Below, piece by piece: positions 11,050-23,278 of a stretch of DNA of 64,000 bases (positions within the stretch are counted from its first letter, which is position 1; each line of letters opens with the position of its first letter). The notes beneath the pieces are model-generated. The model did not search any database. It was not told the DNA's origin and worked only from the letters and a program-made list of their open reading frames with translations. The stretch comes from Bactericera cockerelli. Lineage: Eukaryota; Arthropoda; Insecta; Hemiptera; Triozidae. Position numbers and translations under genes: made by a program. The stretch is from positions 53,185,316 to 53,249,315 of the forward strand of contig CM044956.1 of NCBI GenBank assembly GCA_024516035.1. The letters run 5' to 3'.

Positions 11050-12655
11050 GAGTTATATATCTTTAATGTTTAAGTAATTGAGAAACTATTAAAGCCTTTA
11101 AAAAGACATGGAAGTGTGTTCCAATTGTTCCATACATAGCATAGTAGGTATTGAAGAGGAATAGAAATTATCACCTAAAAAACAAAACCAAAAAAAGAAA
11201 AAATTGACGGTGGTAGATAGACTTCAAACTTGCTAGGGAATTGTATTCATAGCATTGATTTTTTAAGACGAAGCTGATGGCGAAGCTGATGGCCAGCTAC
11301 TGACTTCACAAGCTAGTCGTGATCTCAAACAAAACCTCACAATCTATGTAGTTATCAAATAAATAAGGACAAGAAGAAAAGGGAGGCGGGAGAATCAGGA
11401 GGTACCTTGAACTTTCCCCAAGGGTCACGAGACAAGACGTGGACGAAAGACGGGGACCGAAAAAAATCTCCTCAAATTTCTTTTTCTTTCAAACTTAAAA
11501 ACGTTGGCAGGAAAAATATAGAACCATGAAGATGCGCTGTAAAAAACAAATTTGATGAAGGTAACGTAAAAAAGCTATAAGGAAAGAGAAGAGAATCCGT
11601 AATAAAAAAAAAGAGAGACAAACTTTTAATAAAATCGGATAAATATTACCCCTTATAAAAACAAATTAGTAAGAAAATTTCTAAGCTCTTCTTCTTAAGA
11701 GGATTTTGGTAAATTCAAGAAATCCCCCCCCCACAGCAAAGCCTTTTCAAATTTAATTTCTTAGCGCTATCTGCGCATCCCTAGGCGCACGTTATTGTAT
11801 ATACATGTATATTATAATTGTATATACACGGTTTGTATATATCTAACTGCAGTAGAATACTGTGTGATTGCTTAATACAATAACAACAATGAGATTCAAT
11901 ATAGACTGCGGAATTTATAGTTACAATAATAGGTATATTTATTACAATATTGATGATATTTTGCTGAAATATTCCTTTTATAAAAAATATCATCAAAAAT
12001 CATAATTATTATGTTTCCTTCGTATAATACAAGCAAAGGGCAAACCTTTATAGGTTTGTAGAGATATATTGTAGTTAATATTAGCAGTAGCTATTGAAAT
12101 GATAGATTTGGAGTAAAAGGGCCCAGAATGCAAGGTCCCTCATCCAATGTCTGCTATCTCTTGAGTCTAAAAACTTTCATTCTCTCAAAGGACTTTTTTC
12201 TGGAAAGAAACTAAATCTGTTTGACAAAGAATATTTATAAGAATAATGTTCATACCAAGAACGAAGTATTTATTTCTCAAATAAAATAAATAATCTTCTC
12301 TTTAACATATTATTTATTTTTTTATCTTTTCAATTCCCTTTATCTTTTCCCTTATGCAAAAGCAATACAGGAAAGAAACTGCTTATTCCCATTTTTTTCC
12401 CTCGGTTAAAATTTTTTAAAGACAATTTCTCCTTGAGAATCCCTGTTAGTTCTGCTTGAACGACTGCACGGGAGATATTCAAAGTACTATATTATTTTTA
12501 TTTTAGAATTATCTTCTTCTTTTTTTTCTCCTGAGCGGAAATTTTCCGCCGTTCTGAATAAGATATTGCGATAGGTGAGTATAAATTTAGGACTGGAAAG
12601 CAATAGAAGCCTTGGCTCTATCATGAACTGATATCTGAACAAATCATTCTTGGAG
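11050..12655. other. Intronic stretch, nothing recognised
   Basis: AT-rich, with C-run (11725-11733) and T-runs. No domain-bearing frame, pol III head or inverted termini found. Possibly single-copy intron DNA. Confidence 0.45.
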
Positions 12656-12662
12656 CAGGCTA

Positions 12663-13600
12663 TTTTTTTTTTTTTTTATTTATTTATTTATTTATTTACA
12701 CTTTATTTATTTTTACAAAACAATCATCAACAAGGAAAACAATAATTTAAAAAAAAAACTTAGAAATATGTACAGAAATAATAATAATAATAATAAGGAT
12801 CAATAATAATTACAATTGTTTTGTAACCCGGGGCGAAGTTAATGCCTTAGGCATTCTCTGCCACTTAACCCCGGATACAAAAAAAGAAAAGAAAACTAAA
12901 ACAAATAAAATAAAACATATATATTTACATTATGATAAAGAAAAAAAAAAAGGAAACTAAACTGAGGATGGGTAGGTAAGGAAAAAGGGAGAGGAAAAGA
13001 CGGGAAGGAGAGAATAAAAAAAAAAAGGGGGAAGGAGATATATACAATATAAATATATATCTATGTATACAAGAAGAATTATTGACAACAACGAAAATTA
13101 TCATCCATTTAGTAAGTGTTCCTTTGAATGAATCTTGAAAGATAAACGGTTCTGTATTAATTTCAGATCATCTGGTAACTGATTCCAAAGCCTAATAGAA
13201 TTGACCACAAAAGATTTGCCCATAAAATCGGTGCGATGAGTTGGAATATGAAGTAAATGAGATCTTGTGTTGTAACGATGGATAGAATGTAAAAATTGAT
13301 ATGAAGAGTGAAGATATGGGGGTGATTTTTCATTCAAGATACGCCACATCAAGCACAAAGTTTGATGGTCTTGTCTCTTATTAACTGGAAGCCACTGAAG
13401 AAGTTCTCTCTTACCCGAAACATGATCATATTTTCTTAGTCCATAAACATAACGAACACACATATTCAGGCTACTTTTCCTTCGTGATTTATAGCTTTCG
13501 ATTGTAACACTATTCAAAGAACTTGATATACCTAAGGCAATGCAACAGTAGGTTGTACACATAGTGCATACTTAAACTCAGAACAAAGAGTCAACACATT
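12663..13600 (-). mobile_element. LINE 3' end with RT C-terminal remnant (CR1/jockey-group type)
   Basis: A minus-strand frame at 13562-13101 ends with the C-terminal signature of CR1/jockey-group LINE polymerases: CVRYVYGLRKYDHVSG, then PPYLHSSYQFLHS, then SIRLWNQLPDDLKL, and a stop. It is followed by a 3' UTR with the stem-loop AATGCCTAAGGCATT (12841-12855), A-rich sequence and a terminal A-tail seen as T's at 12663-12680 (TTTA repeats beyond). The 5' part, with endonuclease and catalytic RT, is missing; 5' truncation is usual for LINEs. Confidence 0.8.
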
Positions 13601-13664
13601 CTCAGAAATAGGCGAAAAAAGATATTATGAAAACGAAAAAAAGAAAGAAAAAGAGACATCTTCT

Positions 13665-13868
13665 GTCAAGGTGGCTCAGTAGTAAAGGGGACACTCTATG
13701 AATCTAAATATTCCAGATGTCGCGAGTTCGAAACCCAGCCGGGACATGACAAATTATCCTCCCATTTGGGATTTTTACAACATAATAATACATATTGGGC
13801 TTACTGCTAGAGTAATGGGACTTAATAGTCCTAATCTAAAATATAAATAAGGCGATATTTTTATTATA
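13665..13868 (+). repeat. SINE family A (diverged head)
   Basis: A box TGGCTCAGTAGT, B box GAGTTCGAAACCC and closing GCCGGGACATGACAAATTAT match the 5243 copy. The tail GGGACTTAATAGTCC is present. It sits 50 bp upstream of a family B copy. Confidence 0.8.
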
Positions 13869-13918
13869 TTCTTCTGAAGAATAACACCAACTGATTCTAT
13901 TCGAACAATTAAGATAAA

Positions 13919-14026
13919 TCCAACCGACCTCAGTAGCTTGATTTGTAACCTGGAGGTCGGTGGTTCAAGTCCCATTTACTAAACCGAGTTTGAGTAGTTG
14001 TGATATCACAAAAGTGATTAAAACAT
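13919..14026 (+). repeat. SINE family B, internal deletion in head
   Basis: ACCGACCTCAGTAGCTTGAT is followed directly by TTGTAACCTGGAGGTCGGTG; the GATAAGGCGGCGGAC segment is missing. The tail AACCGAGTTTGAGTAGTTGT and GATATCACAAAAGTGATTA is intact. Confidence 0.75.
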
Positions 14027-14579
14027 TTAAAAAAAAAGTTAAGATAAAATTGTTCATGCACCTTATTCAAAAGAACCACTTTATTACAGTCCCTCATTAT
14101 TTTTTCTTGCTTCATGTCCCTTCAAAGAAGAAAACTTAACAGAAAGCTAACTGATAGAATATAGAAAAGTGCCAGCTGTGAAATGAATAAGAATCATTTC
14201 TTTTCTAATGAAAATTATAACAAGGAACTTTTGTCTTCCCCAAGAAGAATAATGATGAATATTTTATTACGCGCTCAAGTATTCGGTGGAAATTTCGCTC
14301 TGAAAGTTTAGTTCCTTTTCGTCTTTTTCACTGGGAATTAAATTAAAATTAAACGTAGCTTAAAAATCTGGCGTTTAGGAGACGAATGGCAGTATTTTTT
14401 ACCTGTTATAGAATATAAATGAAATAGGTGTATAATAATTAATGCTTAGCTTTATCACGTACCAATTGCATCTAACACTTTGTTACTCTCTATTACCTAA
14501 AGGGTATATAAGGTATTGTTTTCGGTTAGTTTTTATTTTTATTTTCAAACAACAAATAGGTAAAGCGAAAGTAATACAA

Positions 14580-14690
14580 TGAAAATAATAATAAAAATAT
14601 TATTATTATTTGGCACGTGAAATTGTTTGCGAAGACAGGGCAAAGTTAATGCCTTAGGCATTCTGTAGCAGTTAATTATAATAATTCCAT
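14580..14690 (-). repeat. LINE 3' end fragment with stem-loop
   Basis: Reverse complement contains ACAGAATGCCTAAGGCATTA (hairpin 14648-14662) next to AACTTTGCCCTG. It is a diverged copy of the 3' UTR seen at 12841 and has lost the coding part. Confidence 0.6.
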
Positions 14691-14845
14691 GTGCACATAA
14701 TAAGACCATTAGATTTAGAATTGAGGACAGTTACGTTCCTATCTGGACTTATTTAGTCTTATAATTGCGCTCCACTTATCTAGGAACCACTTTATCTACA
14801 TAAAACTCAGCACGCCTGGGTTGGGCCGAAGTACTCCTACCTTAT

Positions 14846-14902
14846 GTAGCCGACCTCACTAGCTTGTTTGATAAGGCGTTGAACTCGCACCCTAGAGGTA
14901 TC
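14846..14902 (+). repeat. SINE family B, head fragment
   Basis: GCCGACCTCACTAGCTTGTT, then TGATAAGGCGTTGAACTCGC. The match fades after the anticodon region. Confidence 0.5.
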
Positions 14903-15452
14903 AAATATTTCTTTTACAAATATGATGGTATCGGGACAGCACAATACTTACTCCATTTTGCACACACTTCCTCAGTTCCTCACCACCCTGGGTAGCTTTG
15001 AAAAAACCTGCATGTATTTCTACTCATAACCATATTTACATCTACTAAACTAAGGGAGAAATTAATAGACAGAATCGAGAACTTAAGTCATGACTTAGCT
15101 ATAGTTTTCCTCATTTAAGACAGTACGCAAATCGAGACTTAGCGCCACAGAGGTATTACAAAAAAGAATTTCAAAAACTACTTTGCACTACACTGTACGC
15201 TCCTCTATTGCAATTCGAAGATCTCACTTGTAGGTATAGATAAAAATAAAATTTCAACAATCAATATCACAACAAAAAATAATATTGAAGATTAGTCCAA
15301 TTGAAAATGATAGGAAACTTGTCAAGAAATGCTAATGTTTTAATTAGTATATTGTTTTAAAAAATGTTATAAGGTATCCTATGGCAACCTGTTGCTGTAC
15401 AGGAAGGTTTAAATATATATTTCGCCCTAAATGACCCAGGACAGATACTCAC

Positions 15453-15603
15453 ACAAGACCTTGACGTTGATCTCATTGGACGCCGGGGTGCCGACGCCGT
15501 TGTGGGCGGTGCACTTGTACAGGCCGGCGTGGTGGCGGCTCGCCTGCTCGATGAGAAGGGTGGGTGACTCGATGGACTTCTCGCCAGAGGGCAGGATGTT
15601 GTT
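15453..15603 (-). CDS. IgSF cell-adhesion gene, coding exon 5 (second half of Ig domain 2)
   Basis: The exon reads NNILPSGEKSIESP..., then the Ig F-strand signature HHAGLYKCTAHNGVG and ends ..NEINVKVL plus one base. The acceptor is TTCCCAG at 15604-15610 on the minus strand and the donor is GTGAGT at 15452-15447. It enters in phase 0 and leaves in phase 1; 151 nt is 50 codons plus 1. The Cys in YKC (predicted residue 222) pairs with Cys176 of the previous exon to close Ig domain 2. A tract of the type A-x-N-G-V-G after the Cys is typical of lachesin/klingon-like insect IgSF proteins. The exon is strongly GC-biased at third positions, unlike its flanks. The next exon (Ig domain 3) is not found in the 15.4 kb to the left edge. 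Confidence 0.9.
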
Positions 15604-15769
15604 CTGGGAACACGAGAAATGAAAAGCCAAGCTCAGACAAAGAGAAAAACACAATTCTTCGGATTTCTTTTATTAGAAATGTATAGAGAGTAAAACCAGA
15701 AATTACAGAAGTATAATCAGTTTAAACAGAAACGTTTTAAACTGATTTAAGTTTAAAATTAATAGATTA

Positions 15770-15960
15770 CCTATTATTATTAAATTTTTCGTTAATAAAT
15801 ACATTGTTGGTATTATTACACATTAAAATACAAAATCGGGAACAAGATAAACAAAAAAAAAGAGAAACCACACAGATAACAAAAAATATACTATCTACAG
15901 GGTGGGATTATTGCCTGCGGCAATTTCTTCCACCCAACCATTTCTAATGTACTGATAGTA
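15770..15960 (-). repeat. LINE 3' end fragment with stem-loop
   Basis: The minus strand reads GGTTGGGTGGAAGAAATTGC then CGCAGGCAATAATCCC (hairpin 15910-15924), A-rich sequence and AATAAA-like motifs. It has the same 3' UTR layout as the copy at 16938-17130 and sits 170 bp upstream of exon 5 in the transcribed sense. Confidence 0.65.
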
Positions 15961-16660
15961 AGAAAAAGTCCCAGCGCACACTGTACAGGATTAGCATAGT
16001 CCCCACCATAGCCTGGGAGATTTATAAGATGAGGCACACTGATAACGCTGGAATCCAAAGCATCCACCTTTTAGCTTTAAAATTTACCGCAAATTTATTG
16101 CTGAAATGAAATTTTAGCCTAACACGTGGTTAAACTGCAGGGAATATTATTTCCAAAAAGCAACACAGTGACCATACTGTCCATACAGTACATGAATACG
16201 AACACTATCTACCTATTTATACACATTCACAAAAACAGTAGGTGTAGTATAACTATACCTATTTGTACAAGTACACACACAGTGATCCTAAACCACAAAG
16301 TGTGTAAAAAGTGTAATTATTTTTGGTTTTTGGTTTTTTTGGGCAACTAGATGGAGCGTATTTTTTGGGTTTCTGTTATGATTGTGTAGGGGTTCAATAC
16401 ATAACATTCCATTTTAATTTATGCATCACGCTCCCCCGGTGTTGCCCATGATGACCTCTTCAATGCAAGGTACGTTTAGTGGCTATTCAATACCTCTGTC
16501 AGGTTTTTTTATTTTTTTTTTTTCAACTGCGTGGTATTTCAGTCAATTGATGGTATTCATTGAAATGAAACTCCTATGCATAGCTTTAAATGATCTCTTA
16601 TTCGTCACTTCAAAAAATTCAAAGAACCGAGGTGACCTTGGGAGTTATTTATTTTTTAAA

Positions 16661-16800
16661 CCGACCTCAGTAGCTTGATTGATAAGGCGGACTTGTAATC
16701 TGGAGGTCGGTGTTTCAAGTCCAAAGTTAAGCAAAATTTTAGTGAAGCGAGTTTGGAGTAAGTTGTTATGAAGATGTGATGAACACAAAAATATTATCAT
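16661..16800 (+). repeat. SINE family B
   Basis: AACCGACCTCAGTAGCTTGA, then TTGATAAGGCGGACTTGTAA and TGTTTCAAGTCC (B box), then GTGAAGCGAGTTTGGAGTAA. The conserved GATATCA of the tail is mutated to GAAGATGTGATGAAC. Confidence 0.75.
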
Positions 16801-16935
16801 TACTTTTTTTAACCGGGATTAGCAAGACTGAAGAGGGACGCATGGTGATTTCAAGTGGGATAATGGTAACTATGGTGCGGTTAGCAAAATAAAACTATGT
16901 TACAACGCACTGATATAGATTATTATTGGATATTT

Positions 16936-16937
<2 letters not shown>

Positions 16938-16977
<40 letters not shown>

Positions 16978-17818
16978 CTTTATTAGGAGGACAAACAGGC
17001 AACAGTATAAAATTAAGAAAAGAAAGAAGAAAAAAAAAAAAACAAACAAATGACAAAATAAATAGGTAAAAAAGAAAAGAAAATAACAATAATGTCCTAC
17101 CTAAAGGGGGGGTTATTGCCTGTGGCAATCTCTTCCACCCAACCTTTTAAAAGCCTAACTAAAATAATTATAAGAGAGAGAAGAAAGGGGGGAAAAAATA
17201 CAATAAAAGATTAAAAAAAGAGAAACGAAAAGGATTAAATATATAACATGGAATAGGGGGAGATAGTGAAAAAAAGGGGGGGTGTTAATTTTCAAGAAAT
17301 GTCTTTTCGTCAAGATCTTAAAAGCAAGCGATTATCCAAAGTTCTAAGTTCATCAGGCAGCTGATTCCATAATCTACAGCATTGACTGTAAAACTTTCGC
17401 CCATGTAAGTGGTTCGGTGTGTAGAAGCATGAGATGATGTAACGTGTGTTATGATGATGCATGATGATAATGTATGAAATGATGAATGAAGATATGGAGG
17501 TGTAGCCTCTTTCATGATTCTCCATAGTAGCACAAAGTCTGATGTTCTACCTCTTATCAATTGGTAACCATTGAAGATTTTCCTATGTTGTGGAACATGG
17601 TCAAATTTCTTCATCCAAAATGTATCGAACACAATCATTTTGTAACGTTGAAGTTTATGAAGAAGGTTCGCATTGATATTTGACATGTCAGTCCATCTCA
17701 AAATGAGATACTGCTTGGTATTGTTAGAATGTATATATATATTTAAATGGTAAAATTTCTTCGAACTCACTAACGCGAGTAAATGTCTTAAATACACTAT
17801 TTTAGAAATAAAATTCAA
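16938..17818 (-). mobile_element. LINE 3' end with frameshifted RT C-terminus
   Basis: The minus-strand frame 17818-17318 (NANLLHKLQRYKMIVFDTFW.., then KFDHVPQHRKIF, PPYLHSSFHTL) is homologous in layout to the LINE remnant at 13101-13562. The signature RLWNQLPDELRTL is continued in another frame (17525-17310), so a frameshift lies around 17400-17460. Downstream are the hairpin ATTGCCACAGGCAAT (17115-17129), CCCCCCCTTTAGG, and AATAAAGCTT before a long A-tail (T-run 16938-16971). Inactive 5'-truncated copy. Confidence 0.8.
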
Positions 17819-17819
17819 C

Positions 17820-18005
17820 TATCCAACGAGGTGAAGACTTCGTGATGCTGGCATTCCGGCCAAACCAGGCAGGGTGAGGTTAATGTGGTAGCAGGTTTGA
17901 GAATTTCCTGTGAATGGACGGTACCACCCCCGTCGTGATACGACCATGCAGTTGAAAGCGACGTTAAACCCAAAGTTAAAGAATAAATCAATAATTTTGT
18001 CAAAA
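17820..18005 (+). repeat. 5S-derived SINE, 5' truncated
   Basis: GAGGTGAAGACTTCGTGATG matches the 3' half of the 5S-like head of the copy at 40335. Then comes the shared core (CAGGCAGGGTGAGGTTAATG) and the 5S-family tail CCATGCAGTTGAAAGCGACG plus TTAAACCCA. It abuts the LINE end at 17818. Confidence 0.75.
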
Positions 18006-18070
18006 AAAAAAATCAAATAATTTTGTCGATCCATCAAAATTTACTTTTTCTATTCAAGAGAATATATACT

Positions 18071-18715
18071 ATCAGAGTGCTATAAGTACTTACTTCATGC
18101 CAATTGGCAACACTGCACTGTATGCCAGACTGTTAGAGTGCTATAAGTACCTACTTCATGCAATTGGTAACACTGCACTGTATGCAGACTGTCAGGTGCT
18201 ATAAGTACCTTCTTCATGTAAATTGGCAACACTGCACTGTATGCCAGACTATCAGAGTGCTATAAGTACCTACTTCATGCCATTGGCAACACTGCACTGT
18301 GTGCAGACTATCAGAGTGCTATAAGTACCTACTTCATGTCAATTGGCAACACTGCACTGTGTGCCAGACTATCAGAGTGCTATAAGTACCTACTTCATGT
18401 CAATTGGCAACTGCACTGTGTGCCAGACTATCAGAGTGCTATAAGTACCTACTTCATGTCAATTGGCAACACTGCACTGTGTGCCAGACTATCAGAGTGC
18501 TATAAGTACCTACTTCATGTCAATTGGCAACACTGCACTGTGTACCAGACTATTAGAGTCTATAAGTACCTACTTCATGTCAATTGGCAACACTGCACTG
18601 TGTGCCAGCCTATCAGAGTGCTATAAGTACCTACTTCATCTCAATTGGCAACACTGCACTGTGTACCAGACTATTAGAGTCCTATAAGTACCTACTTCAT
18701 GTCACATCGTGTACA
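18071..18715. repeat. Minisatellite, about 60-bp unit, 11 copies
   Basis: Tandem copies of a unit containing GTGCTATAAGTACCTACTTC, ATGTCAATTGGCAACACTGC and ACTGTGTGCCAGACTATCAG, starting near 18072, 18133, 18190, 18249, 18309, 18369, 18427, 18489, 18551, 18610 and 18672. Units 9 and 11 share GTACCAGACTATTAGAGTC, hinting at a two-unit higher-order duplication. Frames across it are repeat artefacts. Confidence 0.9.
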
Positions 18716-18719
18716 AAGC

Positions 18720-20330
18720 TATTCAAGAGTACTCTACCACACTGACTGTATGAAACAATAGCAGACCTACTTCTACTAGCATTACGTGTCATTCAATAAT
18801 GCCGTTTGAACTTGAAAACTGATAAAAGTATTACTAGGTACAAAGTTGTGATATATTTCTGCAGGTATCACAACTATGTATGTTGAACGTATCTGTTTTA
18901 AAAGCCACTTGACCAGGACAGGGGCAACATTGCAATACCCCACCTTCCCCTTGAGGCCCCGGGTAATGTTATTTGTGAAAAATAGTTAAAGCAACAGTAG
19001 GGTTTAGTATTATACTGTTGTCAGAACTGTTAATTTTTACCAATGAATCACCTTGTATGCAATATTTAATTCATGATTTACTTGAAATGTTAGAAGTATA
19101 CGTTAATAATTGTATATTTCAGTAGCTACATTTCATCTATGTTCCTTTTTTTTCTTTGAAAAGAAAAAAAAGGTTGAAGTGTTTTCATTGCATGTATAAA
19201 ACGTTCAAGTAATAAATTTTATTATTCCAATATTACTCTCTAACGTACGTTTCTTAGTACCACATGCGATGCTAAACAGAGGTGCATATGGGGATTGTTC
19301 CAACATTTTTTTTGTGTTCAAGTAACAGATTTTTTCCCACTGTTATTCAAGTGTGTAAAATTTATAGCTTTTTCCTCCTTTTTTTGAATTTAGATGCACA
19401 GTTAGTGATATTTTCAACTGCTTTCTATGCTATTTATTATAATCTGTTGAAAAAAAAAATAGGTTACATCATCTCACGAGTTTTACGTCAACAGAAGGAC
19501 GACTCACTTCTCTTTGACAGCAAGTTCAATAGATGGGATAGACAGGTCTTATAATTATATTTTTAATGTCAAATACCAAATAATGTCAATAAAAAATATA
19601 AAAAAAATACCTACAAGGTCTTGATTTTCAGCTCTGATCGCCATGCATTAGACATTTTGAACACGTATTTAACGTCAAGTTTCACCTTTGAAGTAGATAA
19701 TAGTTAGATAATTACTCGTGAAATACCTAAATACGCGTATTATACCAGGATAATACTCAGCAGCTATGCAACCCACTAGAACAGAAGAGCAGGTATAGGC
19801 AAAGAGATAGAGCAGATGAGAGGCCCAGGTAAACAAAGCTCAGGTAATTAGAACACATTTGTTTGTCCTCGGCATGACACCCGGGGGACATTCCCTGAGA
19901 TTAAAGCATACACGGGAACTATAGAAAGCGGTATTTTCTAATGAGAAAGCGCTTTCACTAATGTAGGAGCCTGCTGAAAATGGTCGAGTCACATATTTAG
20001 AACCGGTGGCCTCAGAATTCAGGCCGGAAACGACATACGGCAATGCCTCATTGTGTAGAGTAGGGTTAGGAAAATAAATATAAGGCCATGCTCGAGCCGT
20101 AACTCGGGTGCAGCTGTTTATAACTTCCGACAATGTTGCAAATTTAATTTGCATAATGAAAATGCATTAGATTCAAGTTTTTTTGAATCTTCGTGTGATG
20201 GACAACATATCTTCATACAAACGAATAATCGATTTTCCCGCTTACGTAATTATTACTGGAACGACAAACATTTCACGATTAAATTAAAATATATGTTGAT
20301 TAGGAGCACTAACTTATCATCTTGTCTTGA
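18720..20330. other. Intron 4 stretch, nothing recognised
   Basis: AT-rich sequence with no supported feature. Frames at 19282-19554 and 19840-20154 show no domain, and their composition matches the non-coding flanks. Confidence 0.45.
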
Positions 20331-20338
20331 GTCAAAAG

Positions 20339-20515
20339 TATATTCACAATATGAGACTAGGAATTTCATTGTCATCTGGACTAATTCATAATCACAAGAT
20401 TAAAACTTTATTGTCATATATATTTTTTAAAATCTACGATATATCAAGTGAAGCTTTTAATTGACTATGAATTGTCCAGATGACAATGAATCCTAGTCTC
20501 ATATTATGAATATAT
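20339..20515. repeat. Fold-back inverted repeat, about 53-bp arms
   Basis: The left arm (20339-20393) contains ATATGAGACTAGGAATTTCA and TTGTCATCTGGACTAATTCA. The right arm (20461-20515) contains TGAATTGTCCAGATGACAAT and GAATCCTAGTCTCATATTAT. The arms are about 90% complementary around a spacer of about 67 bp. It could be a tiny MITE or a local inverted duplication; no target duplication is evident. Confidence 0.7.
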
Positions 20516-20679
20516 ACTATTTGCTTACATGTTGGATGTCAAACAAGTTGAAATTTATTCCTTGAGTCAAAAGTCTAAAAATATCAACAAACACAAATCT
20601 GCATTAAATAGAATGTTATAATGCTGTTATAATTAGAATAATTAGCTGGATATTCAAATGAAATGATAGGAGGAACATG

Positions 20680-21110
20680 ATACAGAAAATTAGAGAAAGG
20701 AAAAGAAGAAGCAGCAGTAGGAATAATGGAAAATGGCGGCGGGTTGAGAAGTGAGGAAATTAGGGAAAGACAGAAACAAAAGATTAATTAGAAGAAGTGA
20801 TAGATAAAGAAGAGAGAGAAGAGGTATATTTAAGCATGAAAGAGAGAGAAAAAAGAAGAAGAAAGAAGAGGTATGACAAGAATGAAAATAAGAGAGAGAA
20901 AAAAAGAGGAAGAAAGAGAGATAAAAGAGAGTAAAGAAGGATTTTGAAGATATTAGAGAAAAAAAAGGAAGAGAGAAAGGATATTAAGAATAGAAGAGAG
21001 AGAAGGAGAGGGAAGAGAGGGAGAGAGAAGGGGGAAAGGGAAAGATTAAGTGTGAAAATGAGATAGAAGAGAGAGGAATGGAGAGAAAATGGGGTATGAG
21101 GGAGAGAAAA
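20680..21110. repeat. GA-rich low-complexity tract
   Basis: Imperfect AGAGAGAA/GAAGAAG sequence with no fixed unit. Confidence 0.7.
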
Positions 21111-21114
21111 ACCT

Positions 21115-21890
21115 GTTTTAATTACAGCCCGAAAGTAAAATGTGTTAAATTTAGTTAATTACAAGCTCGCATTGTTCACATTCACACTAAGTACAGGGTG
21201 TATCAAAACTTATACACTATATACCAATAGTGAGAAAATACACTTGAGAACACAAAAATGAATCAAAACTCATATCTCACTGTGCTCCAATTTCTTTGAA
21301 AAAGTTTTCTAATGTCTATTCATTGTTATTGTCTGTATTGTTTTATTTTTAATCTGAATATCAAGCACAGCTTAGTAATTATTTTGTAAAAAAATGAAAG
21401 GAATTTAAATCGTAGCAAAAAAATATTTTTTTTTTTTACAAAAACGAACACAATACTTCCGATTTCTAATATTAGAAATTTCCCGGAGTAAAATATTTAT
21501 TTGCTGAATGACTTTAAATCCTGTACTGTAATGCTCCCAGCTAACCAGCTTACTAGGAAGTGATTTCACAATCCGAGAGTAATTAGTGATAACACGGGAC
21601 ACCCTGTACAAGTGAACTGAATGGAAGTGCTGTCGTTGGCAGAGGACATGGGACACAGGACAAAGGCTATTAGGTGCCGAAGTGGGTGTAATCACCTCAT
21701 TCAATTCAGAGGGATCAGTTTGTGCTGTCTTGTTTCGAGAGATTGATGAAATGATAGTGTAACTGCAATGTACCACTGAACATACCTAATACCTATAATT
21801 GTATCACGCCTTTCAATCGTAAATGAATTATACTGCGTTCTAAATAGGACACTGATTATGTCCTAATTTAGAATACCTAGGTACATATTC
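21115..21890. other. Intronic stretch, nothing recognised
   Basis: The 123-residue minus-strand frame (21776-21405) shows no domain, and I see no repeat borders. Confidence 0.35.
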
Positions 21891-21894
21891 TTTC

Positions 21895-22530
21895 CGCATA
21901 TATAAGTGTAAAGAGAGGAAGAGATAATAAAAGAAAGTGAAAGAAAGAGAGACTGAGAAATAAGAGAAGGTATAGATAGAAAGGAAAGAAGAGAGATAGA
22001 TAAAGAGAGAGAGAGGGAGAGAGAGAGAGACAGGACGGGATAGAGATAAGGAGAGGAAGAGAGAGAAAGGGAGTGAAAAAGAGACATGGAAAAAGGAGAG
22101 AAAGAAAAAGGAAGGAAGAAAGAGGGGGAGAGAGAGAGGAGAGCGGGATTCATATAGAGAGATGACAAAAGAGAAAGAAAGAGAGTGAATAAGAGACATG
22201 TAAAAAGGAGAGAGAGAGAGAGAGAGAGAAAGGCAGGGAGAAAGAGGAGAGAAAAAGAGAGACGCAGAGCGGATAGATATAGGTAGAGGACAAGAGAGAG
22301 AGAGAGAAAGAGACATGTAAAAAGGAGAGAGAGAGAGAAAGAGAGAGAGAGGGGGAGAGAGGAGAGAGAAGGAGACAGAGGAGAGAGAGAGAGAGAGAAA
22401 GAGAGAGAAGAGAGACATGTAAAAGAAGAGAGAGAGAAGAGAGAAGAGGGAAGAAAAAGAGAGAGAGAGAAAACAGAGAGGTGGAGAGAAAAGAGGAAGA
22501 GAGAGAGAAAAGAGAGAATAAGAAGAGAGG
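21895..22530. repeat. Long GA-rich microsatellite tract
   Basis: About 640 bp of (GA)n with GAAAGAGA, GGGAGAGA and recurring AGAGACATGTAAAAAGGAGA units (near 22190, 22310 and 22410). Long Ser/Leu/Phe frames on the minus strand come from this composition. Confidence 0.85.
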
Positions 22531-22849
22531 GCAAGTGTGAAAAATACTGAGGGCAGTAAAAAACGTGAAGTTTCTAATTTACACTAGAAGCAGATGCTGA
22601 CAGGTGGTTTCGCCTTTTTTTCCACCACATTTTTATTTCTGCTAATTTCCAGTAGAGACGGTTTGTCTAGCAAGTTATTCACAAGGAAAAAGTGTGTGCA
22701 GAACCGTGTAGGATCATAAAAAGAGCAGAGGTCTTGGGGCTTGTTATTTATGGCACATCTTGAGGTTTTCGCAGCTCAAGTACCCATTATTTTATTCCAC
22801 ACTTGAACCAGTGGCGGGCGAGGTTTCGACATATTATTACTATAGTAGT

Positions 22850-23040
22850 AAGTATAGTAAGCTTTATTAGGTAGAACAAAAATATGTACAGTAAAATACA
22901 ATGAAATTATAAAGAAAAACGAAAAGATTGAGCAAACATACAGAAAAAAAAAAAAAATATGAAGTTAATGGCGTACCTAAGGGCGGAGTTATTGCCTGTG
23001 GCAATCCCTTCCACCCAGCCCTTTGTAAGAGAACATAGAA
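22850..23040 (-). repeat. LINE 3' end fragment with stem-loop
   Basis: The minus strand has GGCTGGGTGGAAGGGATTGC, the hairpin ATTGCCACAGGCAAT (22991-23005), CTCCGCCCTTAGGTACGCC, an A-rich stretch and CTACCTAATAAAGCTTACTA. Same family as 24471-24832 and 38575-38665. Confidence 0.75.
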
Positions 23041-23278
23041 CAGTTCTTTCTCGATCATGCAGACATGCAGTGTTAACTTTCTATCGATTATTCTTTTATT
23101 AGATTATAGTGGGCATGTCAACATTTATATTCAATTATTCATACACACAAGTGTATTTTTGGTGGTAAACATTTTGTGTGGATTTGATAATCTTGCCAAC
23201 CTAACCTAACCTACCCTAATGGCATTGTACATAAAGTCATGGGTGAAAAGCACCAGGTCATAATCTTTTAGTAAAAAA

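Noticed and set aside
21840..22534. Minus-strand frames of 192 and 223 residues rich in Ser, Leu and Phe
   Set aside because: They are read from the GA microsatellite; two overlapping phases both stay open because the repeat lacks stop codons.
23197..23219. Interstitial insect telomere repeat (AACCT)n
   Set aside because: Only about three units; can be chance.
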